Origin: Bacteroidota bacterium
GTDB lineage: Bacteria; Bacteroidota; Bacteroidia; Bacteroidales; Prolixibacteraceae
Reading direction: 5' to 3'
DNA: 9,050 bases
NCBI GenBank assembly: GCA_030632865.1
Contig: DAOVTY010000118.1
Location: 1-9,050, forward strand
Shown piece after piece: positions 1 through 7,542 of the stretch; the first letter of the stretch is position 1; every line of letters begins with the position of its first letter. A program made the position numbers and the translations under genes. The notes beneath the pieces were generated by a model, which worked only from the letters and a program-made list of their open reading frames with translations, searched no databases and was not told where the DNA came from.

Positions 1-171
1 AACAATACACCCGAATATGGCAGAACTAACTGCCCAGCCTTGCATTACTTTATCAAGTTGAAAATGGTCGCTAAAAAATGGCAAAGCACCGTTAATTACT
101 GCGGTATCGAAACCGAAAAGAAGACCGCCCAAAGCGGCAACAATTGTGTAGAGATATAAATTTTTTGGCAT
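1..171 (-). CDS. Sugar-porter MFS transporter, N-terminal fragment (cut by window edge)
   Basis: Only the first 57 residues lie in the window; the gene runs off the left edge. The translation begins MPKNLYLYTIVAALGGLLFG and continues with FDTAVINGALPFF. This is the TM1 signature of the sugar porter family (GGxxFGYDxxVI[S/N]G), seen in proton-coupled xylose, glucose, galactose and arabinose symporters of the inner membrane. A second hydrophobic stretch (WAVSSAIFGCIV) starting near residue 46 fits TM2. The start is fixed by an in-frame TAA two codons upstream, which is also the stop of the preceding oxidoreductase gene; only three bases separate the two genes, so they are almost certainly cotranscribed. 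The likely job is uptake of the monosaccharide or short glycoside made by the exported enzymes upstream. The family call is firm. The substrate cannot be told from this fragment, although the locus suggests mannose, glucose or an oxidised derivative (inference). Confidence 0.88.
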   Translation of the reverse strand, partial: MPKNLYLYTIVAALGGLLFGFDTAVINGALPFFSDHFQLDKVMQGWAVSSAIFGCIV

Positions 172-174
172 AAA

Positions 175-1200
175 TTATTTGTTTGAATTAGTTTTTGCTT
201 TTTGAACAACCGAATCAATATCAATGGAAATACCGCCCTTTAATTTACTCTCTTCGGCAGCTTGCATAAATGCAAATATTTCCAGAGTTTCATCAATCGA
301 AACAGGCGATACTCCGGTATCGAAGAACTCCGTAATTTTTATGAGTAACGGATTATAACCTTTGTAATTATCTAGAACTTTAATTCCTTTTTCTCCGAAA
401 ACTGTTGCTCCATAACCGTCTTTTCCTTTTCGAATTCCGCGATAAGTCCCAATTCGGTCATCTTTCCAAACACCCACTACAACATCGGTATCATCTGTAA
501 AAGTTCTCTTTACACTTTTACATCCAGTTCCCATTATTGTGAAAAGAATTTCAATTCCGTGAATACCGTACCAAAACAGGTCGGGATGATGTTCTTCAAT
601 TTTTGCCGGACTAAAGGCTTCTGCACCAACAACATCGCCTATTTCTCCATCAGCAATCTCTTTTGCCCCTTCAATATATCTTAATGACGAAGATGAAAAT
701 ATGGGTACATTATATTGTTCGGCAGCCTCCATAATTTTATAGGCATCAGATAAAGATGCTGCAAAAGGTTTATCAATAAAGAGTGGTTTTCCTGCTTTTA
801 AAACCGGAAGAGCCTGTTCAAAATGTTTATTCCCATCAATACAAGTTAGCAAAACAACATCTACTTTTTCCAGCATTACTTTAATAGAACTGACTATTTC
901 GACACCATGTTTCTGCACCTCTTTTGTGAATTCAGGAATTCTGTTTTTCCAATCTGTAATGTTATCAGTACCTTTCGGATAAGCGGCAACTACTTTGTAT
1001 CCATTATATTTATCGTCTGCCTGCGGGTCGTTGAGCGACTTTGTAAATGCTACAGAGTGTCCGGTATCCAATCCAATTATACCAACTCTTTTACCTTTTT
1101 TAGTTTGTTTGTAAAATGCAGATACATTCCCTGCAAGTCCAACTCCAAGACCTGCAATTGCTGTCTTTTTTATGAAATCTCTTCGGTCGCGATTATTCAT
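175..1200 (-). CDS. Tat-exported Gfo/Idh/MocA-type oxidoreductase, divergent GLDTGH subgroup
   Basis: This 341-residue protein has a Tat signal (RRDFIK at residues 6-11, a short hydrophobic stretch, and a likely cleavage site after NVSA near residue 28), so it should be folded with cofactor and exported to the periplasm. A Rossmann-like domain follows: VGIIGLDTGHSVAF (39-52), then an acidic/lysine motif DKP (143-145) in the place of the family's EKP. The C-terminal alpha/beta domain carries GIHGIEIL around His214, corresponding to the family's conserved active-site histidine. The dinucleotide loop is unusual: GLDTGH replaces the canonical GxGxxG. Known members of the superfamily oxidise or reduce sugar hydroxyls with NAD(P), and some use a bound cofactor for hydrolysis or isomerisation. 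It lies 3 bases before the MFS gene and 83 bases after another Gfo/Idh/MocA gene. Superfamily and export are well supported. The reaction and substrate are unknown, and the altered loop leaves open a non-classical role. Confidence 0.85.
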   Translation of the reverse strand: MNNRDRRDFIKKTAIAGLGVGLAGNVSAFYKQTKKGKRVGIIGLDTGHSVAFTKSLNDPQADDKYNGYKVVAAYPKGTDNITDWKNRIPEFTKEVQKHGVEIVSSIKVMLEKVDVVLLTCIDGNKHFEQALPVLKAGKPLFIDKPFAASLSDAYKIMEAAEQYNVPIFSSSSLRYIEGAKEIADGEIGDVVGAEAFSPAKIEEHHPDLFWYGIHGIEILFTIMGTGCKSVKRTFTDDTDVVVGVWKDDRIGTYRGIRKGKDGYGATVFGEKGIKVLDNYKGYNPLLIKITEFFDTGVSPVSIDETLEIFAFMQAAEESKLKGGISIDIDSVVQKAKTNSNK

Positions 1201-1283
1201 AATTATAATTTTTATATTGCCAAATATTATTTTTCTTTCTAATTGTTCCCATTAGGGGAAGTTAGGAGGGGCTTTCCCTTTTT
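1201..1283 (-). promoter_or_regulatory. Intergenic gap with competing small hairpins; possible internal control point
   Basis: This is the only sizeable gap inside the operon. Read on the plus strand, TTCCC at 1246-1250 can pair with GGGAA at 1256-1260. Alternatively GGGGAAG at 1255-1261 can pair, with one bulged T, with CTTTCCC at 1272-1278, which is followed by seven T (1279-1285). The two stems are mutually exclusive. On the operon (minus) strand the same three segments also compete, but no U-tract follows, so termination of the operon here is not predicted. A weak TTTG-containing element (ATATTTGG, about 1219-1226 on the minus strand) lies close to the downstream start and is not a convincing promoter. 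Functional meaning is speculative. Confidence 0.3.
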
Positions 1284-2645
1284 TTACAAATATTCTTTTG
1301 GAAATTTCCAAGGTGCACGGTATTCCGGAATCGCCAGTTTTGCTGCTTCTCTATCTCCAACAATTTTTTCTGTTTTAGGATCGAATTTTATTGATCTACC
1401 CAATTTCATCGATAGCACACTTAGTTCAATTGGCACATCAACTTTCACGTGATATCCGGGATTACAGGATGGTTGTTTGCGCGATTTAATACATTCTACC
1501 CATTCAAGTTCGTGCCCGGGAGATGGTGCAATTGATTTCGGGGGAGTTTCCATACCTTCCATTCGGTCACTTTCAGGAATTAAAATATGCGACGAATAAT
1601 CTGTCATTAAAGTGCCATTAGTTCCATGAAAATAAATTCCTAATCGTCTATTAGTACCTGTTTCATATCCCTTGCCTGATTTATCCATTCCTTGAAATGC
1701 CCAACCATGGCTGTTTGTTGATGAATTCATCCATGTCATTGTTAGATTTGGGTAGCGCCAAATAACTTCGTGATTGTCGTAAGCGTCACCATCGTCATTA
1801 GTGCTGTATCTTCCACCTGTTGCACTTATTTCTGTCGGGTATCCTAAATTCAAAGCCCAAATTGGTAAATCAGTAATATGTGGTGCCATTCCCGGTGTCC
1901 AGCCGCCGCTGAAATCCATCCACGATCCGTGATAAAATGCATCTTTTACTAAGTTTGGATTGAAGGGTTGCATTCGTGCCGGTCCAACCCACATATCCCA
2001 ATCCATTCCTTTTGGAATTTTAGTTGTATTAAAACCAAGTCCAACTCCATTTGGAGCTTCATTCATAACGAAAAAAGTTCGTACAGTATTTATGTCACCC
2101 AAATTCCCGGAGCGAACCAATTCCACCATCCGGCGATAATGTTCGCCGGCGTGGATTTGTGTTCCTATCTGGCAAATTACATTGTGCTTTTTAACTGCAT
2201 TTCGTACTGCAAGACTTTCACCGAGGTGCATTGTCATAGGTTTTTGCAGATAAATATCGAGTCCGGCCTCGGCTGCTTCAATAGCTTGAATAGCATGCCA
2301 ATGTGCGGGCGTGGCTATAATTACAGCGTCAAGTCCTTTATGTTGCAACAACTCCCTATAATCGGAGTAACCTTTACAATTGTATTTTTCTATAATTGGG
2401 TCTAATCTTTCTTCCCAAACGTCGCATGCTGCCGTAACTACAATGTTAGGATGTGCTGAGGCAGCGTTAAGATTAGCTTTTCCCAATCCTCCGCATCCAA
2501 TTATTCCCAGATTAATTTTATCGTTTGCAGCAATAAATCCATTTCCATTAATCAGCGATGATTTTAAAATTAACGGTACTCCAATTGCTGCTACTGAAGT
2601 CGTTTTTACAAACTGTCTTCTCGAAAAAGGTGATTTTTTTTTCAT
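1284..2645 (-). CDS. Tat-exported Gfo/Idh/MocA family oxidoreductase (Bacteroidetes-type C-terminus)
   Basis: This 453-residue protein starts with a Tat signal (SRRQFVK at residues 8-14, then VAAIGVPLILKSS) and should act in the periplasm with a pre-loaded NAD(P). The Rossmann domain has a canonical loop, GIIGCGGLG (47-55). It is followed by TPAHWHAIQA (112-121) and the catalytic-lysine motif LQKP (133-136), a variant of EKP. The C-terminal domain includes GTQIHAGEHYRRM (161-173) and APHITDLPIWAL (254-265), whose His256 and Asp259 match the family's conserved active-site pair. Length and the long, Trp-rich C-terminal half (to EYRAPWKFPKEYL) fit the large Gfo/Idh/MocA group abundant in Bacteroidota and Planctomycetota polysaccharide loci. 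The gene begins 12 bases after the DUF6807 stop. Likely chemistry is oxidation or reduction of a sugar hydroxyl. GH109, which shares fold, export signal and size, is an alternative that sequence reading cannot exclude. Family call strong; substrate unknown. Confidence 0.9.
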   Translation of the reverse strand: MKKKSPFSRRQFVKTTSVAAIGVPLILKSSLINGNGFIAANDKINLGIIGCGGLGKANLNAASAHPNIVVTAACDVWEERLDPIIEKYNCKGYSDYRELLQHKGLDAVIIATPAHWHAIQAIEAAEAGLDIYLQKPMTMHLGESLAVRNAVKKHNVICQIGTQIHAGEHYRRMVELVRSGNLGDINTVRTFFVMNEAPNGVGLGFNTTKIPKGMDWDMWVGPARMQPFNPNLVKDAFYHGSWMDFSGGWTPGMAPHITDLPIWALNLGYPTEISATGGRYSTNDDGDAYDNHEVIWRYPNLTMTWMNSSTNSHGWAFQGMDKSGKGYETGTNRRLGIYFHGTNGTLMTDYSSHILIPESDRMEGMETPPKSIAPSPGHELEWVECIKSRKQPSCNPGYHVKVDVPIELSVLSMKLGRSIKFDPKTEKIVGDREAAKLAIPEYRAPWKFPKEYL

Positions 2646-2657
2646 CTTTATTTATAT

Positions 2658-3974
2658 TTAATTGTTTGAATTAGCAATGATATACAATGGTGTTAATTGG
2701 TCGTGAAACGCATCCCAATTTTCTGCGGAGCTTTTATTATCCAATTTGCCCCCTGTATGAATTATTAATCGGAAACGTAAAACCAGAGGTGTTTCTTTGT
2801 CTAACAAATATCTTGTTCCGGGAGTTGGAAAAGTAGGTTGTACCCAAGCCAAATCCGGATAATCCTTCCAGCTACCCGGATATTCAGGATTGTCGCGATG
2901 TTGCAGAACCATTAATCCGGAGGTAGATTTATTTCCTTTGAAAATTCCATTAATGTCTGACCATGCTCTCAATGGTTTTGAGTTTACTTCATCTGTGAAA
3001 TAAAATATCTCTTGTTTCTCTGGAAACTGCATCCTTAAATTCAAACCTCCATAACTATTTGTAAGCCGGGTAGCAATAGTAACACTATCTTTTACAGCCA
3101 GTAATTTAATTGTTAAATCAATAATTCTTTTGTTCGTTGTTGAACGATAAACCCTGATTACTGTATGTTCGTTAACAATTGGTTCGGTATCTTCCCACAT
3201 CCATAAATTTTCAGCATAAATTTCAGCATAAACAGTACCACTTGTATATTCAATATTTTCTGTTGGACGTGCAAAAACTCTTTGTAGCGCATAAATGTCA
3301 CCTCGTTCAGTTCCATATTCTACTTCAGGCCATGCCCAAAAAATACCACGATGATGTGGGTGACCTCCATCAGGCCAATCTCGGGTTAACATTTCACCTT
3401 CTAATCCATACAAAGGGTGAATGTAATCGCTGCGCGGTACAGCATAAATACTGGTTGACACAAAAGTATCCCTCTCTGTTCTGAGGTGTTCCTCTAATTC
3501 CTCATTCCCAATACGAATTACATCTTTTTCGTAAATTGTTTGAAAATTATATTGTAGTACCTTTTTGTCATTTTCAACAATAACAATTTGCCCATTCTTA
3601 GAATCGGGTGCAGCTTTTATTGCAGTATCGAAAGGAGATTTGGTACTAACGAGTTTAAATTTTCGTATTCCGTGTTCTCCGTTTGGCATAATAAATACAA
3701 CTTTTGAGTTTGCCCCATTTTCTGCTATTTCAATTTGGGCAGGAATTATTTTATTGTTTTTTGCTGAAATTTCCTGAATGCCGAGACGACCATTTTGCGC
3801 AGCAATAATTTGATTTTTATTCAAATTTAATTCAAATGAAACCGGTGAATTTGTTTTTCCGAATATTCCGCCGGTATCATCAATTGTTATCGTGTTTTGG
3901 CTGCACGAACTGATTAATAAACTAATTAGAAAAACGTAAATGAGGTTTTTGGTTCGAAATGTTATTTTCTTCAT
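2658..3974 (-). CDS. DUF6807 (formerly 'PmoA') family lipoprotein
   Basis: This 438-residue protein has a lipoprotein signal: a basic N-terminus, the hydrophobic core LIYVFLISLL and the lipobox ISSC with Cys24 as lipidation site. The residues after Cys24 (SQNTITIDD) are not the strongly acidic export signal typical of Bacteroidota surface lipoproteins, so a periplasm-facing location is slightly favoured. The body shows the DUF6807 hallmarks: YIHPLYGLEGEMLTRDWPDG (184-203) followed by GHPHHRGIFWAW (204-215), a histidine-rich core. Further conserved-looking blocks are NLRMQFP (312-318), LMVLQHRDNPEYPGSWK (354-370) and AWVQPTFPTPGTRYLL (376-391). The family has been labelled 'methane oxygenase PmoA', which is misleading: there are no membrane helices beyond the signal and the context is carbohydrate metabolism. 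Members are predicted to be beta-rich and often sit beside Gfo/Idh/MocA genes, as here. It starts 5 bases after the GH38 stop. Family call is confident; activity is unknown. Confidence 0.85.
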   Translation of the reverse strand: MKKITFRTKNLIYVFLISLLISSCSQNTITIDDTGGIFGKTNSPVSFELNLNKNQIIAAQNGRLGIQEISAKNNKIIPAQIEIAENGANSKVVFIMPNGEHGIRKFKLVSTKSPFDTAIKAAPDSKNGQIVIVENDKKVLQYNFQTIYEKDVIRIGNEELEEHLRTERDTFVSTSIYAVPRSDYIHPLYGLEGEMLTRDWPDGGHPHHRGIFWAWPEVEYGTERGDIYALQRVFARPTENIEYTSGTVYAEIYAENLWMWEDTEPIVNEHTVIRVYRSTTNKRIIDLTIKLLAVKDSVTIATRLTNSYGGLNLRMQFPEKQEIFYFTDEVNSKPLRAWSDINGIFKGNKSTSGLMVLQHRDNPEYPGSWKDYPDLAWVQPTFPTPGTRYLLDKETPLVLRFRLIIHTGGKLDNKSSAENWDAFHDQLTPLYIIANSNN

Positions 3975-3979
3975 TATTG

Positions 3980-6900
3980 CTATTTTATTTTTATGGTTTC
4001 GATCGAATGGTGTCCCAAATTTAGTCGAAGGCTTTTATTATTTGGTTTTAAATCTTCGATTTCCTCTTCAATTAAATTGGTGAGTTTTGCCTGCTCTATT
4101 TTTTTGAAACTTTCGAAGTTTACAGTTTTATCTTTTCCTTCTAATTCAACAATTCTAATTACAATTTCGTTACTGTCTTCAGCTTTTTTTATCGCAGAAA
4201 TCAATACATTCTTCTGGTCAATTTTGAAAAAGCTCAACGATTCGGGTAGTGGGGCATTTTTAAAAGAATTTGTTGCCCAAACGGCTTTTAACTTTTCGTT
4301 TGCCTGACGACCAAAAGCTGCGCCGTTTTCCCAACCTGGTTTATGTGATGTAATGGAGAATTTGAAATAATGATTTCCAGTTTGTAGGTAATCGTTTCCT
4401 TCCCAATGGCAACTTCTTCGTGATGCAAGTAAAATAGGTTGCAAAATCTGATTTCCAACCGGATTGTCGGTTGGGTCAATCCAGTCGGCTGCAACCACCG
4501 AAGAACTCATTGTTACTCCAAATTCGGAGTTACTGGAACTTATCCAATTCTCAATTACACGCGGATGAAAATCTTTGCAATCGGTTTTGTAACGCTCGCC
4601 AGCAGCACCTTTCAATTCGTCTTTGCCAACTTCAACTACCCCAAACGGAACTTCGTAAGCAACTTGTCCGTCGGTCATATTTAATGGAATTGCCATTCTG
4701 AATTCGCGGTATAATTCGCCTTCCCAGTTTAATAAAGCAGTTTCAAAATCAATTCGTTTTTGTTGATGATAAAGTTTTATTTGCTGCTCTACCACAGCAT
4801 TTTTTAGTTTCTGACTATATTTATAAATTGTATAAACCTGTCCATTTTCTTCAACTATCCAGTTCGTATTATAATTCCCTGTTTTATCAAAACCTTTCAT
4901 GTCAGGTTGTTGAATATCCGCAAATTCACCTGCTCCGTTTCCTTCAGAGTGCATTGTGAAAATTTCTCCTGCAACAAACTTTTCTGAATCTATTAACTCA
5001 ATATTTAACTCTTTATCATAAATTGATGAGAGTCCGCCATCTGCAAATTTTAGCTTATAATATTGGTTTTCTACTTCATTATTGAATTCATTAGATTTTT
5101 TTGAAATAGCATCTTTTTTAGTTTTCAAGTAAAAAGTTTTATAACCGATGGAAGGAACATTTTCTGCAATAAAATGTAGTTGTACTTTTTTAATCGAGCC
5201 GTTGGTGTATTTTATAATATTGCTTAATTGAATTGAAGTTATTTCCTCTTTCTCGTCTTGAATTTCAAAATAAAATGCTTCTGATTCTTCAAAATTTATT
5301 CCAATTGAAACCGGGTCATTCCGCTCCCAGTTCAGACTGTTAAAAACTATAATCGGTCTTCCTTTTTTACTATCGGTTTTAATTTTTGCAGCAAGTTCAT
5401 TCAAATTACTACTTAAAATTTTCTCTGCTTCTTTTTTTGCAAATTCATATTTGCTATGGAAAAGTGCATCGGTAATATCGCCGTGTTTTCCACCCCAGCC
5501 GTGGTCGGGAAAGATTTTTGCTTCCCACGCATTTTGCAATTTTGTTTCAGGATAATTATTAAACGAACCACTTACCATTGCATTTACAGTTGCAAATTTT
5601 TCGGCTTGAGTTAATAATATGTCACCCTCGCGACTTGCTTTTATAGCTTTTTGATGGGATGGTCCGTGAATGTACAACCACACTGCCGGTCGCTCGCCTT
5701 TAATGGTTTTCAATTTCGGATTTTCATTCATCAAAGCATCAAAAAATTCCGGTGCCGATGCAATTACAAAGTTGGGTAATTTTGCTGGTATATATTCTCC
5801 TTTCTCATTTTGAAGTTCATCTATATTTTCCCACTGATTAATCATTTCGCTGTAATCTATTGCAGGGCTCATGTCACGGTCAGAGAGCAGTGGAATAACC
5901 GGTGATTTGCTTTTTTCTGTGTAGTAGTTCTCCCAATCGAGCGAGCTGGTTGCAAGAAACTGTGCAGCTTCGTGAAAATTCTTTTGAAGTGGCCCAAATG
6001 CATTTCCATAATGTCCGGGCGAGAATGCGGTTATATACGAACCATCTGGACTATACCAATTATACAATCCTCGCTCGTGGCGACTCATCATCAAATATTT
6101 TGTTCCGGCTTTGTGCATCATTTGCATCATTTGTAAAGTTCGCCCCGGTACATCTTCGTTCCAGTAAACATTCGCATCGTAACCAAATTCGTCTTTCAAC
6201 CATTTTGCACCAAAATAAAATTGTCGGGCAAGTGATTCTCCCGAATACATCTCTTCGTATGGTTGAGTATATGTAGACCCGCAAGAAATTCGTCCATCTG
6301 CTAACATCTCTTTTACAAGTTCCTTTTTGTCTGGATGGCGCTCGATAAATTCTTTTATCATCAAAGCATCTTCTACATCAAAACGATATTTTTTGTCTTT
6401 TTGTGCTAATTTTAATAGTGGCGACAATAACATTGTATCTCTTTCAATCACACACTTTTCGGGCGAATCCATCCATGCAATATCCTGATGACTTGAGTTC
6501 ATAAGAAAAATTCTTCCTTTTCCCAAAATTGATTCTGAGAGTTTTAGGAGGCTGCTAACTGTTTTAGGTTTATAGTTTCGTTGTGCTGTTAAAATAGTTT
6601 TATTGTCAACAATTGTACATTTATTTAGCAAAACGGCTTTCGATAAAAGTCGGGTAGAATTGAACTCTTCACCCAGCAAGTTTACAACAAAAACTTCGCC
6701 TTTTGGGTCGTTCAAAGTAAACCTCTTTTTATTGGCTGAAAGTGGGAGAGTAATTTCCCCAGTTGCAAATTTGCCGTTTTCAGAAAGTTTAACTGTTTCA
6801 GTTTTATTTTTTGTTGAATAGATTAGTTTTTTGCCTGATAATTGGATGGGTGCTTTAATTGTTCCTCGCAGTTTATTGTCGTGTTCTTCAAAAATAAATT

Positions 6901-7525
6901 CCATCCAAACATCGTGTTCTATCGATTTCTGCAAATATGAAAGGGCATCGTTTGCCTGATAAACAATTATCCAGGTGTTCTCTCCGTTTGCTCTACCGGT
7001 GATTTTTATTGTTTGCTTTTCTCCGTTTTGCAGCCAGCTTTTTGGTGCTACCAACGACATGTATCCGTGGTCATCTCCACTCTCATTTGTTTCAAGGGTT
7101 ACATACGAAAGTTTGCCGTCATCATCGGTTTTTAGCTCCCAGTTCTTTTTTGTTGATGAGGTAATTTCAAAGCGTTTTTTGTCATTAATATAAACATCAA
7201 AAACAAATTTTTGTGGGGTTAGGTCGAGGGCTGCAATCCATAAAAATCCTGCTTCGCTTTTATTCCAGTTTTCTGGAATTTGAACAGTCTCCCATTCAAT
7301 AACCATTTTACCATTATTACAACGTGTAATCAGCGATTCAGATACATCGTTCCGAAAACTATGGTACGAGAATTCATTTTCTCCAATATTTTTGTTAAAT
7401 CCCTCGAACCAGTTTTTTGATTTTTCTGCCAAATCAAGTAGTGCTTTTTGCGAATTTATTTGTGCTTCTAATTGAAACAATCCTAGAAATAGTGTCAGAG
7501 AAAGTATGGAAATTTTTAGTTTCAT
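3980..7525 (-). CDS. Secreted GH38-type alpha-mannosidase with long N-terminal extension
   Basis: This 1181-residue protein starts with a Sec signal peptide (hydrophobic SILSLTLFLGLF, likely cut near LEAQ at residue 22). Residues about 23-335 are a strand-rich region that looks like one or two beta-sandwich or accessory domains. The GH38 catalytic core starts at RIFLMNSSHQDIAW (338-351). It supplies the zinc ligands His346 and Asp348, the expected nucleophile and zinc ligand Asp458 in YWNEDVPGR (454-462), and a likely last zinc ligand in FPDHGWGGKHGDI (672-684; His675 or His681). SDRDMS (548-553) may hold the acid/base. The all-beta C-terminal part runs from about 725 to 1181. GH38 enzymes are retaining, zinc-dependent alpha-mannosidases (usually EC 3.2.1.24). 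The WNED nucleophile region differs from the textbook DxFG motif, so linkage and substrate may differ. It sits 17 bases after the epimerase gene and ends, with TAG, 5 bases before the DUF6807 gene. Fold and family are strongly supported; specificity is inferred. Confidence 0.88.
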   Translation of the reverse strand: MKLKISILSLTLFLGLFQLEAQINSQKALLDLAEKSKNWFEGFNKNIGENEFSYHSFRNDVSESLITRCNNGKMVIEWETVQIPENWNKSEAGFLWIAALDLTPQKFVFDVYINDKKRFEITSSTKKNWELKTDDDGKLSYVTLETNESGDDHGYMSLVAPKSWLQNGEKQTIKITGRANGENTWIIVYQANDALSYLQKSIEHDVWMEFIFEEHDNKLRGTIKAPIQLSGKKLIYSTKNKTETVKLSENGKFATGEITLPLSANKKRFTLNDPKGEVFVVNLLGEEFNSTRLLSKAVLLNKCTIVDNKTILTAQRNYKPKTVSSLLKLSESILGKGRIFLMNSSHQDIAWMDSPEKCVIERDTMLLSPLLKLAQKDKKYRFDVEDALMIKEFIERHPDKKELVKEMLADGRISCGSTYTQPYEEMYSGESLARQFYFGAKWLKDEFGYDANVYWNEDVPGRTLQMMQMMHKAGTKYLMMSRHERGLYNWYSPDGSYITAFSPGHYGNAFGPLQKNFHEAAQFLATSSLDWENYYTEKSKSPVIPLLSDRDMSPAIDYSEMINQWENIDELQNEKGEYIPAKLPNFVIASAPEFFDALMNENPKLKTIKGERPAVWLYIHGPSHQKAIKASREGDILLTQAEKFATVNAMVSGSFNNYPETKLQNAWEAKIFPDHGWGGKHGDITDALFHSKYEFAKKEAEKILSSNLNELAAKIKTDSKKGRPIIVFNSLNWERNDPVSIGINFEESEAFYFEIQDEKEEITSIQLSNIIKYTNGSIKKVQLHFIAENVPSIGYKTFYLKTKKDAISKKSNEFNNEVENQYYKLKFADGGLSSIYDKELNIELIDSEKFVAGEIFTMHSEGNGAGEFADIQQPDMKGFDKTGNYNTNWIVEENGQVYTIYKYSQKLKNAVVEQQIKLYHQQKRIDFETALLNWEGELYREFRMAIPLNMTDGQVAYEVPFGVVEVGKDELKGAAGERYKTDCKDFHPRVIENWISSSNSEFGVTMSSSVVAADWIDPTDNPVGNQILQPILLASRRSCHWEGNDYLQTGNHYFKFSITSHKPGWENGAAFGRQANEKLKAVWATNSFKNAPLPESLSFFKIDQKNVLISAIKKAEDSNEIVIRIVELEGKDKTVNFESFKKIEQAKLTNLIEEEIEDLKPNNKSLRLNLGHHSIETIKIK

Positions 7526-7542
7526 AACTGTTTTTATTGTAA

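Noticed and set aside
1968..2405. Plus-strand open frame of about 145 codons opposite the 453-residue oxidoreductase
   Set aside because: It lies wholly antisense to a gene with strong family motifs, and its product is Cys/Ser/His-rich with no recognisable domain. Other plus-strand frames opposite the operon, such as 907-1242, 3179-3484 and 5902-6276, are shadows for the same reason.
3209..3232. Tandem 12-base repeat (TTTCAGCATAAA twice)
   Set aside because: It encodes YAEIYAE within a beta-strand-like segment of the DUF6807 protein. It is short and in frame, with no sign of regulatory or mobile origin.
2658..3974. Annotation as methane monooxygenase subunit PmoA
   Set aside because: The protein is a lipoprotein with no internal membrane helices, and it sits among sugar genes; the family name is historical.
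4288..4494. Short minus-strand open frame inside the GH38 gene in another frame
   Set aside because: It is embedded in the C-terminal part of the large GH38 reading frame, which is uninterrupted, and shows no start context or domain.
6104..6139. Repetitive TGCATCATT pattern
   Set aside because: It encodes the Met-rich helix QMMQMMHK just after the GH38 nucleophile motif; this is explained by coding and not a separate repeat element.
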